Shown here: piece by piece, positions 32,932 through 40,367 of the stretch
Numbering within the stretch: the first letter of the stretch is position 1
How the letters are laid out: the number at the start of each line of letters is the position of its first letter
DNA from: Streptomyces xanthochromogenes
GTDB lineage: Bacteria > Actinomycetota > Actinomycetes > Streptomycetales > Streptomycetaceae
Direction of reading: 5' to 3'
Length of the DNA: 64,000 nt
Assembly (NCBI RefSeq): GCF_014650455.1
Contig: NZ_BMUZ01000013.1
Span: 245,941-309,940, forward strand
The notes under the pieces: generated by a model
Told to the model about the DNA's origin: nothing
The model's database searches: none
The model's input: only the letters and a program-made list of their open reading frames with translations
Translations under genes and position numbers: made by a program

Positions 32932-35451
32932 TCAGGTGAAGGAACGCAACCGTAGGCTGTTGGTTACCACGAACACGGACGAGAACGCCATAGCCGCGCC
33001 CGCGACCATCGGATTCAGCAGGCCCGCGGCGGCCAGCGGCACGGCGGCCAGGTTGTAGCCGAATGCCCAGAAAAGGTTGCCTTTGATGGTGGCCAAGGTG
33101 CGCCGGGACAAACGGATCGCATCCGCGGCAACCCGCAGGTCACCGCGTACGAGTGTGAGATCGGCGGCCTCGATCGCGGCGTCCGTGCCGGTACCCATGG
33201 CGAGACCCAGATCGGCGATGGCGAGCGCGGCCGCGTCATTGACGCCATCGCCGACCATCGCGACCGTACGGCCCTGTCCCTGCAGGCGCTCGATCACGGC
33301 GGCCTTGTCCTCGGGCAGGACCTCCGCGTGGACGTCGTCCGCCGCGATGCCGACCTCCGCGGCCACCGCGAGGGCGACCGTGCGGTGGTCGCCGGTGAGC
33401 AGCACCGGGGTCAGCCCGAGGGCCCGCAGTCGGGCGACGGCCTCGGCGCTGGTCTCCTTCACGGTGTCCGACACGGCGAGCACGCCCCGGGCCACCCCGT
33501 CCCAGGCGACGACGACGGCCGTACGCCCCCGGGCCTCGGCCGCGCTCCCGGCCGCGGCGAGCCCGGGTGGCAGTACCAGGTCACGGTCCCGCCCCACGTA
33601 CACCCGGTGGCCCTCCACGACGCCCTCCACGCCCCGGCCCGGCAGCGCGCGGAAGTCCTCCGTGTCGGGCAGCGCGCCGGCCCGGTCCTCGGCGCCGGAC
33701 GCGATCGCGCGGGCGATGGGGTGCTCCGACGCGTACTCCAGGGCCCCGGCCAGGCGCAGGAGTTGCTTCTCCTCGACGTCGTCGGCGGTGTGGACCTCGG
33801 CCAGGCTCATCCGGCCCGTGGTGACCGTCCCCGTCTTGTCGAGGACGACGGTGTCGACGCGGCGGGTCGATTCGAGCACCTCCGGGCCCTTGATCAGGAT
33901 GCCGAGCTGGGCACCGCGCCCGGTGCCGACCATCAGGGCGGTCGGGGTGGCCAGGCCGAGTGCGCACGGGCAGGCGATGATCAGTACGGCGACGGCCGCG
34001 GTGAAGGCGGCCGTGGCATCACCGGTGGCGAGCAGCCAGCCGGTCAGGGTGGCCAGCGCGATCAGGAACACCACCGGCACGAAGACGCCCGCGATGCGGT
34101 CCGCGAGGCGCTGCGCCTCGGCCTTGCCGTTCTGGGCGTCCTCCACCAGGCGCCCCATGCGGGCGAGTTGGGTGTCCGCGCCGACCCGGGTCGCCTCGAC
34201 GACCAGGTGCCCGCCCGCGTTGACCGTGGCGCCGGTGACGGGGTCGCCCACTCCCACGTCCACCGGGACGGATTCGCCGGTCAGCATCGAGGCGTCGACC
34301 GCGGAGGCGCCCTCGACGACGGTGCCGTCCGTGGCGATCTTCTCGCCGGGCCGGACGACGAAGTGGTCGCCGGTGCGCAACTCGCCCACCGGCACGCGCA
34401 GTTCGGCGCCCTCGCGCAGCACGGCGACGTCCTTGGCGCCCAGCTCCAGCAGGGCCCGCAGGGCGGCCCCGGACTTCCGCTTGGCGCGGGCCTCCAGGTG
34501 GCGGCCGAGCAGGATGAACGTGACGACTCCGGCGGCGACTTCGAGGTAGATGGTTCCCGAGCCGTCCCCGCGGCCGGTGCCGAAGCCGAACCCGTGCCGC
34601 ATGCCCGGCAGGCCGGCGGTGCCGAAGAACAGCGCCCACAACGACCAGCCGAACGCGGCGAGGGTGCCGGTGGAGACGAGGGTGTCCATCGTCGCGGCGC
34701 CGTGCCGCAGGTTGGTCCACGCGGCGCGGTGGAAGGGGAGGCCGCCCCAGACGACGGCGGGAGCGGCGAGGGTGAGGGAGAGCCACTGCCAGTTGTCGAA
34801 CTGGAGCGGGGGGATCATCGCCAGCGCGACGACGGGCGCGGAGAGGAGGGCCGTGACCCTCAGCCGCGTCCTGAGCGTGGCCGGGGCCCCTGCCTCCCCC
34901 TGCGGGGTGGGCATCCTCTGCGGGGTGGGCTGCTCCTGCGGGGTGCGCTGGCCGTGCGGGGTGGGCTGCTCCTGTGGGGTGCGCTGCCCGTGCGGGGTGG
35001 GCTGCTCCTGTGGGGTGCGCTGCCCGTGCGGGGTGCTGCTCGGCGTCGGCGTCTGCGGGTCGGTGGCTGCCGGGGCTCCGCCCCGGACCCCGTTCGCGCC
35101 TGAAGGGCGCTCGTCCTCAAACGCCGGACGGGCTGAAGTGGGTTGCCATACGGGTGGGGTGGGCTGCTGCCTGGCTGGGGTGGGTTGCCGGTCGGGCGGG
35201 GTGGGTTGGTGTGCGGGCGGGGTGGGCTCCGCCGTGTAGCCCGTTTTCCGGACCGTGGCGATCACGTCGTCGACCTCCACGCCCTCGCCGAAGGCGACCC
35301 GCGCCTTCTCCGTCGCGTAGTTGACCGTCGCCGTCACCCCCGGCATCCGGTTCAGCTTCTTCTCGATACGGGACGCGCATGCCGCACAGGTCATTCCGCC
35401 GATGGCGAGTTCGATGTGCGGGGCGGGGGCGGCGGGGTCGGGGGTTTGCAC
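32932..35451 (-). CDS. copA: Copper-translocating P1B-type ATPase with expanded linker
   Basis: An 839-aa copper exporter, longer than usual (about 750). It has an N-terminal HMA domain with 'GGMTCAACASRIEKKL' (Cys22, Cys25), eight membrane helices, the intramembrane 'IIACPCALGLATPTAL' motif near 490, the phosphorylation site 'DKTGTVTTG' near 538 and 'VGDGVNDAAALA' near 732. The extra length is a Pro/Gln/Thr-rich linker at about 74-190 between HMA domain and first helix, made of DNA repeats. GTG at 35451 with TGGAGCC upstream is chosen; longer frames are not credible. copZ lies 91 bp upstream, with a CsoR-like operator before it. Confidence 0.92.
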   Translation of the reverse strand: MQTPDPAAPAPHIELAIGGMTCAACASRIEKKLNRMPGVTATVNYATEKARVAFGEGVEVDDVIATVRKTGYTAEPTPPAHQPTPPDRQPTPARQQPTPPVWQPTSARPAFEDERPSGANGVRGGAPAATDPQTPTPSSTPHGQRTPQEQPTPHGQRTPQEQPTPHGQRTPQEQPTPQRMPTPQGEAGAPATLRTRLRVTALLSAPVVALAMIPPLQFDNWQWLSLTLAAPAVVWGGLPFHRAAWTNLRHGAATMDTLVSTGTLAAFGWSLWALFFGTAGLPGMRHGFGFGTGRGDGSGTIYLEVAAGVVTFILLGRHLEARAKRKSGAALRALLELGAKDVAVLREGAELRVPVGELRTGDHFVVRPGEKIATDGTVVEGASAVDASMLTGESVPVDVGVGDPVTGATVNAGGHLVVEATRVGADTQLARMGRLVEDAQNGKAEAQRLADRIAGVFVPVVFLIALATLTGWLLATGDATAAFTAAVAVLIIACPCALGLATPTALMVGTGRGAQLGILIKGPEVLESTRRVDTVVLDKTGTVTTGRMSLAEVHTADDVEEKQLLRLAGALEYASEHPIARAIASGAEDRAGALPDTEDFRALPGRGVEGVVEGHRVYVGRDRDLVLPPGLAAAGSAAEARGRTAVVVAWDGVARGVLAVSDTVKETSAEAVARLRALGLTPVLLTGDHRTVALAVAAEVGIAADDVHAEVLPEDKAAVIERLQGQGRTVAMVGDGVNDAAALAIADLGLAMGTGTDAAIEAADLTLVRGDLRVAADAIRLSRRTLATIKGNLFWAFGYNLAAVPLAAAGLLNPMVAGAAMAFSSVFVVTNSLRLRSFT
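34922..35137 (-). repeat. Repeat block inside copA: 36-bp tandem repeats plus dispersed element
   Basis: Three 36-bp tandem units (about 34922-35036) encode TPHGQRTPQEQP each. Directly before them in reading direction, 35066-35137 matches the dispersed intergenic element seen near 9049-9097 and 25918-25962 (core GCGCTCGTCCTCAAACGCC), read in frame as 'ARPAFEDERPSGANG'. Further QPTPP-like repeats occupy 35138-35230. All are in frame in the linker between the HMA domain and TM1. Confidence 0.85.
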
Positions 35452-35542
35452 GGGTGGCTCCAGAAAGCGGGCCGGGCCGCACGGTGCCGGCGGGCAGCCG
35501 GGCGGGTGCGGCCCGAGGGGTGAGCGAAGGGGCGCGCTCCGG

Positions 35543-35854
35543 TCAGGCGAGGCCGACCAGTTCGAAGCCCGCCTCGTCGACGGCCGCGCGGACCGCCTCC
35601 TCGGCGAGCGGGGCGGCCGAGACCACGGTGACCTCACCGGTGGCGGCGACGGCCTTGACCGAGTCGACGCCCTCGATCTCGGAGATCTCGCCGGACACCG
35701 CGCCCTCGCAGTGGCCACAGCTCATGCCGGAGACCTTGTAGACGGTGGTGACGGCGCCCACCTGGACGTCGGCGACCCCGTCGCCGTGGCAGCCACCGGC
35801 GGGCGAGCAGCAGGAACCGGTCGCGGCGACGGTGGTCTCGGTCTCGGCGGTCAT
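35543..35854 (-). CDS. copZ: Copper chaperone with HMA domain (CopZ-like)
   Basis: A 103-aa copper-binding protein. Residues 38-103 form a ferredoxin-like HMA domain with 'SGMSCGHCEGAV' (Cys46 and Cys49). The N-terminal 35 residues carry extra cysteines and a histidine ('GSCCSPAGGCHGDG'), which is unusual for plain CopZ and may add a second metal site. ATG at 35854 with AGAGGAGAA upstream. It is first in the copZ-copA unit and should hand Cu(I) to CopA or to the regulator. Control by CsoR is indicated by the palindrome at 35938-35958. Confidence 0.88.
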   Translation of the reverse strand: MTAETETTVAATGSCCSPAGGCHGDGVADVQVGAVTTVYKVSGMSCGHCEGAVSGEISEIEGVDSVKAVAATGEVTVVSAAPLAEEAVRAAVDEAGFELVGLA

Positions 35855-35937
35855 GGCGTTCTCCTCTTCACGGGCGTACGAATCCATGGTGCATGAGGGG
35901 GCCACGGGGAGGCCGGGGCGCCCTCACGCTCCCCAGG

Positions 35938-35958
35938 TTATACCCCTAGGGGGTATAA
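35938..35958. promoter_or_regulatory. CsoR-type copper operator
   Basis: TTATACCCC-TAG-GGGGTATAA is a perfect 9-bp-arm palindrome with the C-tract/G-tract flanked by TATA that marks CsoR operators in streptomycetes. It lies 84 bp upstream of the copZ start, overlapping the expected promoter. The csoR gene itself is not in the window. Confidence 0.8.
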
Positions 35959-36034
35959 AGCGACCGACGCGGTCGCGGCCGGGGGCGTTTCGTGGTGATA
36001 ACGACGCGATCGCCGCCCCCGGTGCGCACCCCCC

Positions 36035-36235
36035 TCAGTCGGTGCGGCGGCCCCGGTTGCCCGGGCGGCGGGCGACCCAGGTGCGGATCGTGTCCGCGAA
36101 CCAGTAGGGCTTGCCGTTCTCCACGAGGTCCGGGGCCGGAAGGAGTCCGTGTTTGCGATAGGAGCGCACGGTGTCGGGCTGCACCCGGATGTGTGCGGCG
36201 ATTTCCTTGTAGGACCAGAGCCTTCGGTCGGTCAT
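36035..36235 (-). CDS. Small helix-turn-helix DNA-binding protein
   Basis: A 66-aa protein consisting of a MerR/excisionase-type HTH: 'LWSYKEIAAHIRVQPDTVRS' and 'YRKHGLLPAPD', then 'PYWFADTIRTWVARRPGNRG'. It resembles the single-domain DNA-binding proteins annotated as AlpA- or excisionase-like, but no integrase or phage genes are adjacent, so it is a chromosomal regulator of unknown target. ATG at 36235 with GGGAGGTG upstream. The gene is transcribed away from the copper genes' far side and is flanked upstream by a 327-bp non-coding stretch. Confidence 0.82.
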   Translation of the reverse strand: MTDRRLWSYKEIAAHIRVQPDTVRSYRKHGLLPAPDLVENGKPYWFADTIRTWVARRPGNRGRRTD

Positions 36236-36562
36236 GTAAGGCACCTCCCTGCGTGCGTCGCAGCGGCGGCCGGACGGTCGTCGGGGGAGCTGCGGCGCCA
36301 ACGCTTGGCGATCACTCAGCCTGTGCCCGTTGAACGACAGAGAGTGAGGCCCGGGGGACTCCTGTCGACCGCCTGTGACGCAAGACCCGCGTAATCGAGA
36401 CATGTGTGACGGGAGGGAGACCCTTGTAACGCACGTGACGAAAAGGGCGGTTGGTGCGAACGAGTGAACGCGGGTGTCGCCCGGCGGGGCCCGCGGGGTG
36501 CCGGGCGACACCCCGCGCGGGGGCGCGGGGTGCTGGGCGGGTCGTGGGGAGGCCGGGGTCGG
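36236..36562. other. Non-coding stretch upstream of the HTH gene
   Basis: No gene is visible in these 327 bp. It must carry the promoter of the HTH gene and the 3' end of the isomerase-like gene. The isomerase end is followed by GC-rich inverted sequence near 36475-36540 (CCCGGCGGGGC and GCCGGGCG parts) that may form a terminator. A GTAAC-GCAC-GTGAC sequence near 36427 resembles a palindromic site but matches no operator that I can name. Confidence 0.5.
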
Positions 36563-37465
36563 TCAGGCCCCGCAGGAGCGAAGGAACGCCCGGGTGCGCT
36601 CGGCGATGGGCAGCGGCCGGTCCGGGTCGCACGGGTACATGTCCTGCTCGACGATCGCGAAGAGGTCGACGTCCAGGTCCTGGGCCGCGGCCAGCACCGG
36701 TTCGAGCGCGGGCACGCCCCGGGGCGGCTCGCACATCACGCCCCGCGCGACGGCGGGCCCGAACGGCGTTCCCTCGGCGCGGACTTGGGCCAGGACCTCC
36801 GGGTCCACCTGCTTGAGGTGGAGGTAGCCGATCCGCTCCCCGTACGTCTCGATCAGCTTGACGCTGTCTCCGCCGCAGTACGCGTAGTGCCCGGTGTCCA
36901 GACACAGCGAGACCAGGTCGGAGTCGGTGGCGTGCAGGAAGCGGGCCACGTTCTCCTCGCTGTCGATGTGGGTGTCGGCGTGCGGGTGCACGACCACGCG
37001 CAGGCCGTAGCGATCGCGCACCTCGCGGGCCAGGCGCTCGGTCTGACCGGCGAGATCACGCCACTGTGCGGCGGTCAGGGTGCTGTTCTCCAGCACCTCG
37101 CCGCTCTTGTCGTCGCGCCAGAAGGACGGGATGACGACGAGATGGCGGGCGCCGGTCGCCCGGGTGAGGGCGGCCACGTCCGAGACGTGCGCCCAGGTCT
37201 TCTCCCACACCGACGGACCGTGGTGCAGCCCCGTGAAGACGGTCCCGGCCGAGACCCGCAGATCCCGTGCGGCGGTCTCCTCGGCGAGGCGCGCGGGGTC
37301 GGTGGGCAGATAGCCGTACGGTCCGAGTTCGATCCACCGGTAGCCGGCGCCCGAGACCTCGTCGAGGAAGCGCTGCCAGGGGACTTGGCGAGGGTCGTCG
37401 GGGAACCAGACGCCCCAGGAGTCGGGAGCCGAACCGATCCGGATGCGGGTCTTCGCCGTCGTCAT
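36563..37465 (-). CDS. Inosose isomerase/dehydratase-like TIM-barrel protein
   Basis: A 300-aa xylose isomerase-like TIM barrel. The start 'IRIGSAPDSWGVWFPDDP' and 'YRWIELGPYGYLPTDPARL' are typical of the IolE/IolI/MocC group, and metal-site blocks follow ('RVVVHPHADTHIDSEEN', 'SLCLDTGHYAYCGGD', 'YLHLKQVDPEV'). These enzymes dehydrate or isomerise 2-keto-myo-inositol. It is divergent from the iolC-iolA operon with 183 bp between starts, which fits an inositol pathway role. ATG at 37465. Whether it is true IolE or an IolI-type isomerase cannot be settled from sequence reading. Confidence 0.85.
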   Translation of the reverse strand: MTTAKTRIRIGSAPDSWGVWFPDDPRQVPWQRFLDEVSGAGYRWIELGPYGYLPTDPARLAEETAARDLRVSAGTVFTGLHHGPSVWEKTWAHVSDVAALTRATGARHLVVIPSFWRDDKSGEVLENSTLTAAQWRDLAGQTERLAREVRDRYGLRVVVHPHADTHIDSEENVARFLHATDSDLVSLCLDTGHYAYCGGDSVKLIETYGERIGYLHLKQVDPEVLAQVRAEGTPFGPAVARGVMCEPPRGVPALEPVLAAAQDLDVDLFAIVEQDMYPCDPDRPLPIAERTRAFLRSCGA

Positions 37466-37530
37466 GGGACCAGCCTTCCGGGGGCCCGGGAAGGGTGTCA
37501 AGGCCACGTCCGAATGTAAGGACAAAAGAT

Positions 37531-37560
37531 TGACAGGGGCGGGAGCGGGCGGCTAGACCT
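37531..37560 (+). promoter_or_regulatory. Predicted promoter of the iol operon with adjacent inverted repeat
   Basis: TTGACA (37531-37536) and TAGACC (37555-37560) are 18 bp apart, about 90 bp before the iolC start. Just upstream GTCC-N8-GGAC (37509-37524, in GTCCGAATGTAAGGAC) forms an inverted repeat that could bind a pathway regulator and serve both divergent genes. Confidence 0.5.
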
Positions 37561-37648
37561 GGGGTCACCGGCGATCCGGCGACCGGGCGATCAGCGACTC
37601 CGCTGTCCGGCTGTCCGGCTGTCCGGCCGGCGATCCGAGGGGACGTGC

Positions 37649-38641
37649 ATGGACGAGGTTCCGTATGACCTGATCACGATGGGCCGGATCGGGGTCGACC
37701 TCTACCCGTTGCAGACCGGGGTGTCGCTCGCCGAGGTCGACTCGTTCGGGAAGTTCCTCGGCGGCTCGCCCTCCAACGTGGCCGTCGCCGCGGCCCGGCT
37801 CGGCCGCCGCGTCGCGGTCGTCACGCGTACCGGGCGCGATCCGTTCGGTGACTACCTCCGCAAGGAACTGGGCGAGTTCGGGGTGGACGCGCGCTGGGTC
37901 ACTCCCGTGGACGGGCTGCCCACTCCGGTCACCTTCTGCGAGGTGTTCCCGCCGGACCACTTCCCGCTGTACTTCTACCGGCTGCCCAAGGCGCCCGATC
38001 TGGAGCTGTGGGAAGGGGAGTTGGACCTCGACGCGATCCGGGCGGCCAGGATCTTCTGGGTCACCGGGACGGGCCTGTGCGCGGAGCCGAGCCGGACGGC
38101 GACGCTGGCGGCGCTGCGGGCGCGGGGCACTGCACCCGCCCGGGGCGGCTCTCGTTCGTTCACCGTCTTCGACCTCGACTGGCGGCCCATGTTCTGGAAG
38201 GGCACGGCCGAGACTGCCCCGGCCGAAGCCCGGGTCCACTACCGCGCCGCCCTCGCCCACGCCACCGTCGCCGTCGGAAACATCGACGAGTGCGAGGTCG
38301 CCACGGGCGAGCGTGAACCCCGGGCCGCTGCCCAGGCGTTGCTCGGGGCCGGCGTCGAGCTCGCCGTCGTCAAGCAGGGGCCCGAAGGGGTGCTCGCCGT
38401 GCACCGGGACGGCACCGTCGCCGAGGTGGCGCCGGTGCCGGTCGAGGTGGTCAACGGACTCGGCGCGGGGGACGCGTTCGGCGGGGCGCTCTGCCACGGG
38501 CTGCTCGCCGGATGGGAGCTCGAACGCGTCATGCGGTACGCGAACGCCGCCGGGGCCATCGTCGCGTCCCGGCTCGCCTGTTCCGCCGCCATGCCCTTCC
38601 CCGCCGAGGTCGAGCACGTCCTGGAAGGGGGCCGGGCGTGA
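37649..38641 (+). CDS. iolC: 5-dehydro-2-deoxygluconokinase
   Basis: A 330-aa PfkB/ribokinase-family sugar kinase. The IolC start 'YDLITMGRIGVDLYPLQTG' is distinctive, 'GGSPSNVAVAAARLGRR' is PfkB signature 1, and 'GLGAGDAFGGALCHGLL' near 272 is signature 2 with the catalytic aspartate. It phosphorylates 5-dehydro-2-deoxygluconate in myo-inositol breakdown. First gene of a five-gene operon; its TGA overlaps the GTG of the aldolase gene. ATG at 37649 with GAGGGGACGTGC upstream. Confidence 0.92.
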   Translation: MDEVPYDLITMGRIGVDLYPLQTGVSLAEVDSFGKFLGGSPSNVAVAAARLGRRVAVVTRTGRDPFGDYLRKELGEFGVDARWVTPVDGLPTPVTFCEVFPPDHFPLYFYRLPKAPDLELWEGELDLDAIRAARIFWVTGTGLCAEPSRTATLAALRARGTAPARGGSRSFTVFDLDWRPMFWKGTAETAPAEARVHYRAALAHATVAVGNIDECEVATGEREPRAAAQALLGAGVELAVVKQGPEGVLAVHRDGTVAEVAPVPVEVVNGLGAGDAFGGALCHGLLAGWELERVMRYANAAGAIVASRLACSAAMPFPAEVEHVLEGGRA

Positions 38642-39525
38642 GCGCCGCCCTCGGGCCCGGCGGGCTCGCGGCGATCCGGGCCCGGCATCCCGGGGCCGTC
38701 GCCGAGGCCGCCGCCCGCCGGGTGCGCAGACCGCTGCTCCGGGGCGACGGCGGGCGGCTGATGGTGATCGCCGCCGACCATCCGGCCCGGGGCGCGCTCG
38801 GTGTCGGCGGCGACGGGCTCGCCATGGCCGACCGGGGCGATCTGCTCGACCGGCTCCGGCTCGCCCTGTCGCGGCCCGGCGTCGACGGCGTGCTGGCCGG
38901 GGCCGACGTCCTGGAGGACCTGCTGCTGCTCGGTGCCCTCGACGACAAGGTCGTCATCGGCTCCATGAACCGCGGCGGCCTCGCCGGCGCCGCCTTCGAG
39001 CTCGACGACCGCTTCACCGGCCACCGCGCCCAGGACCTGGACCGGCTCGGCTTCGACGCGGGCAAGCTGCTGCTGCGGATCGACTATCAGGACCCCGGCT
39101 CGCTCGACACCCTGCACGCCGCGGCCCGCGCGGTCGACGACATGGCCGAGCGCCAACTCCCCCTGTTCGTCGAGCCGTTCATCTGCCATCGCGACAACGG
39201 CAAGGTGGTCCACGACCTCTCCGCCGAGGCCGTCACCCGGTCCATCGCCATCGCCTCGGGCCTCGGCGGCACCTCCGCGTACACCTGGCTGAAGGTGCCC
39301 GTCACCGAGAACCCGGACGACATGGCCCGGGTCATGGCCACCAGTACGCTCCCCGCGGTGCTGCTCGGCGGCGACATAGGGGACGACCGGGACGCCGCCT
39401 TCGAGAAGTGGCGCGGGGCGCTGCAACTGCCCACCGTGCAGGGCCTGGTCGCGGGCCGCTCGCTGCTCTATCCGGCCGACGGCGATGTGGCGGCGGCCGT
39501 CGACACCGCCGTCGGACTGCTGTAG
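38638..39525 (+). CDS. Cgl0159-type aldolase of the inositol operon
   Basis: A 295-aa (beta/alpha)8 aldolase-like protein: 'GRLMVIAADHPARGALGVGG', 'DGVLAGADVLEDLLLLGAL', 'VVIGSMNRGGLAGAAFELDD', 'KLLLRIDYQDPGS', 'YTWLKVPVTENPDDM' (candidate Schiff-base Lys) and 'AVLLGGDIG'. It lies where IolJ would be expected and is probably the functional substitute that splits 2-deoxy-5-keto-gluconate-6-phosphate into DHAP and malonate semialdehyde; that assignment is from context. GTG start at 38638 overlaps the iolC stop (GTGA). Confidence 0.82.
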   Translation: MSAALGPGGLAAIRARHPGAVAEAAARRVRRPLLRGDGGRLMVIAADHPARGALGVGGDGLAMADRGDLLDRLRLALSRPGVDGVLAGADVLEDLLLLGALDDKVVIGSMNRGGLAGAAFELDDRFTGHRAQDLDRLGFDAGKLLLRIDYQDPGSLDTLHAAARAVDDMAERQLPLFVEPFICHRDNGKVVHDLSAEAVTRSIAIASGLGGTSAYTWLKVPVTENPDDMARVMATSTLPAVLLGGDIGDDRDAAFEKWRGALQLPTVQGLVAGRSLLYPADGDVAAAVDTAVGLL

Positions 39526-39551
39526 CGGGTGGAGAGGGTAGGGATCGGATC

Positions 39552-40367
39552 ATGGATCACCAGGAACTGCACGTACGGGCCGGGACGTCGGGCCGCGACG
39601 CGTACGGCCTCGACATCGGCCCGGCGCGAGGCGTCCTGCGCCACGCGTCCCTGCGGGTGCTCGACCTGCCGCCCGGCGGCTCGCACCTGCTGGCCGCCGG
39701 GGACAGCGAATGGCTCGTGGTGCCGCTCGGCGGCGGCTGCACGGTGCGTACCGAAGGGGTCGACCTCGAACTCGCCGGACGTGCGGGCGTGTTCGACGGC
39801 CCCACCGACTTCGCCTACGTTCCGCGGGACGCGGACGCCCGGATCACCTCCGGCGCGGGCGGTCGCTTCGCGCTGGCGGGAGCGCGGTGCGAGCGACGGC
39901 TCCCCGCTCGCCGCGGTCCCGCGCCGGAGGTGCCCGTGGAGGCCCGGGGTTCGGGCAACTGCGCCCGCAGCGTGCGCAACTTCGCCGCCGCGGACGCCTT
40001 CGCCTGCGACCGGCTGATCGCCGTGGAGGTGATCACGCCGGGCGGCAACTGGTCCTCGTACCCGCCGCACAAGCACGACGAGCACGTGCCGGGACGGGAG
40101 AGCGAGCTGGAGGAGATCTACTACTTCGCGTTCGAGCGGTCCGGCGGCTACGGCTACCACCGGATCTCGCCGTCCCGCGCCGGCGGCGCCGAACTGCTCG
40201 CCGAGGTCCGCTCCGGCGACGCGGTGCTCGTGCCGGACGGCTGGCACGGGCCGTCCATCGCCCAGCCCGGCAATGCCATGTACTACCTGAACGTCATGGC
40301 GGGGCCGGGGCCCGAGCGGGAGTGGAAGATCTCCTTCCACCCCGATCACGTGGAGGGATACCAGTGA
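39552..40367 (+). CDS. iolB: 5-deoxy-glucuronate isomerase
   Basis: A 271-aa bicupin. The C-terminal cupin has the metal-site run 'GNWSSYPPHKHDEHVPGRES' and 'LEEIYYFAFERSGGYGYHRI', with the His/His/Glu ligands, and 'VLVPDGWHGPS' with the last His. IolB converts 5-deoxy-glucuronate into 5-dehydro-2-deoxygluconate, the substrate of IolC. ATG at 39552 lies 26 bp after the aldolase stop; the TGA overlaps the iolD GTG. Confidence 0.93.
   Translation: MDHQELHVRAGTSGRDAYGLDIGPARGVLRHASLRVLDLPPGGSHLLAAGDSEWLVVPLGGGCTVRTEGVDLELAGRAGVFDGPTDFAYVPRDADARITSGAGGRFALAGARCERRLPARRGPAPEVPVEARGSGNCARSVRNFAAADAFACDRLIAVEVITPGGNWSSYPPHKHDEHVPGRESELEEIYYFAFERSGGYGYHRISPSRAGGAELLAEVRSGDAVLVPDGWHGPSIAQPGNAMYYLNVMAGPGPEREWKISFHPDHVEGYQ

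Noticed and set aside
36035..36235. Excisionase of a mobile element
   Set aside because: No integrase or other mobile genes adjoin it; it sits between core metabolic genes.
36420..36440. Possible BldD box
   Set aside because: GTAAC-GCAC-GTGAC has the wrong internal spacing for the BldD consensus.
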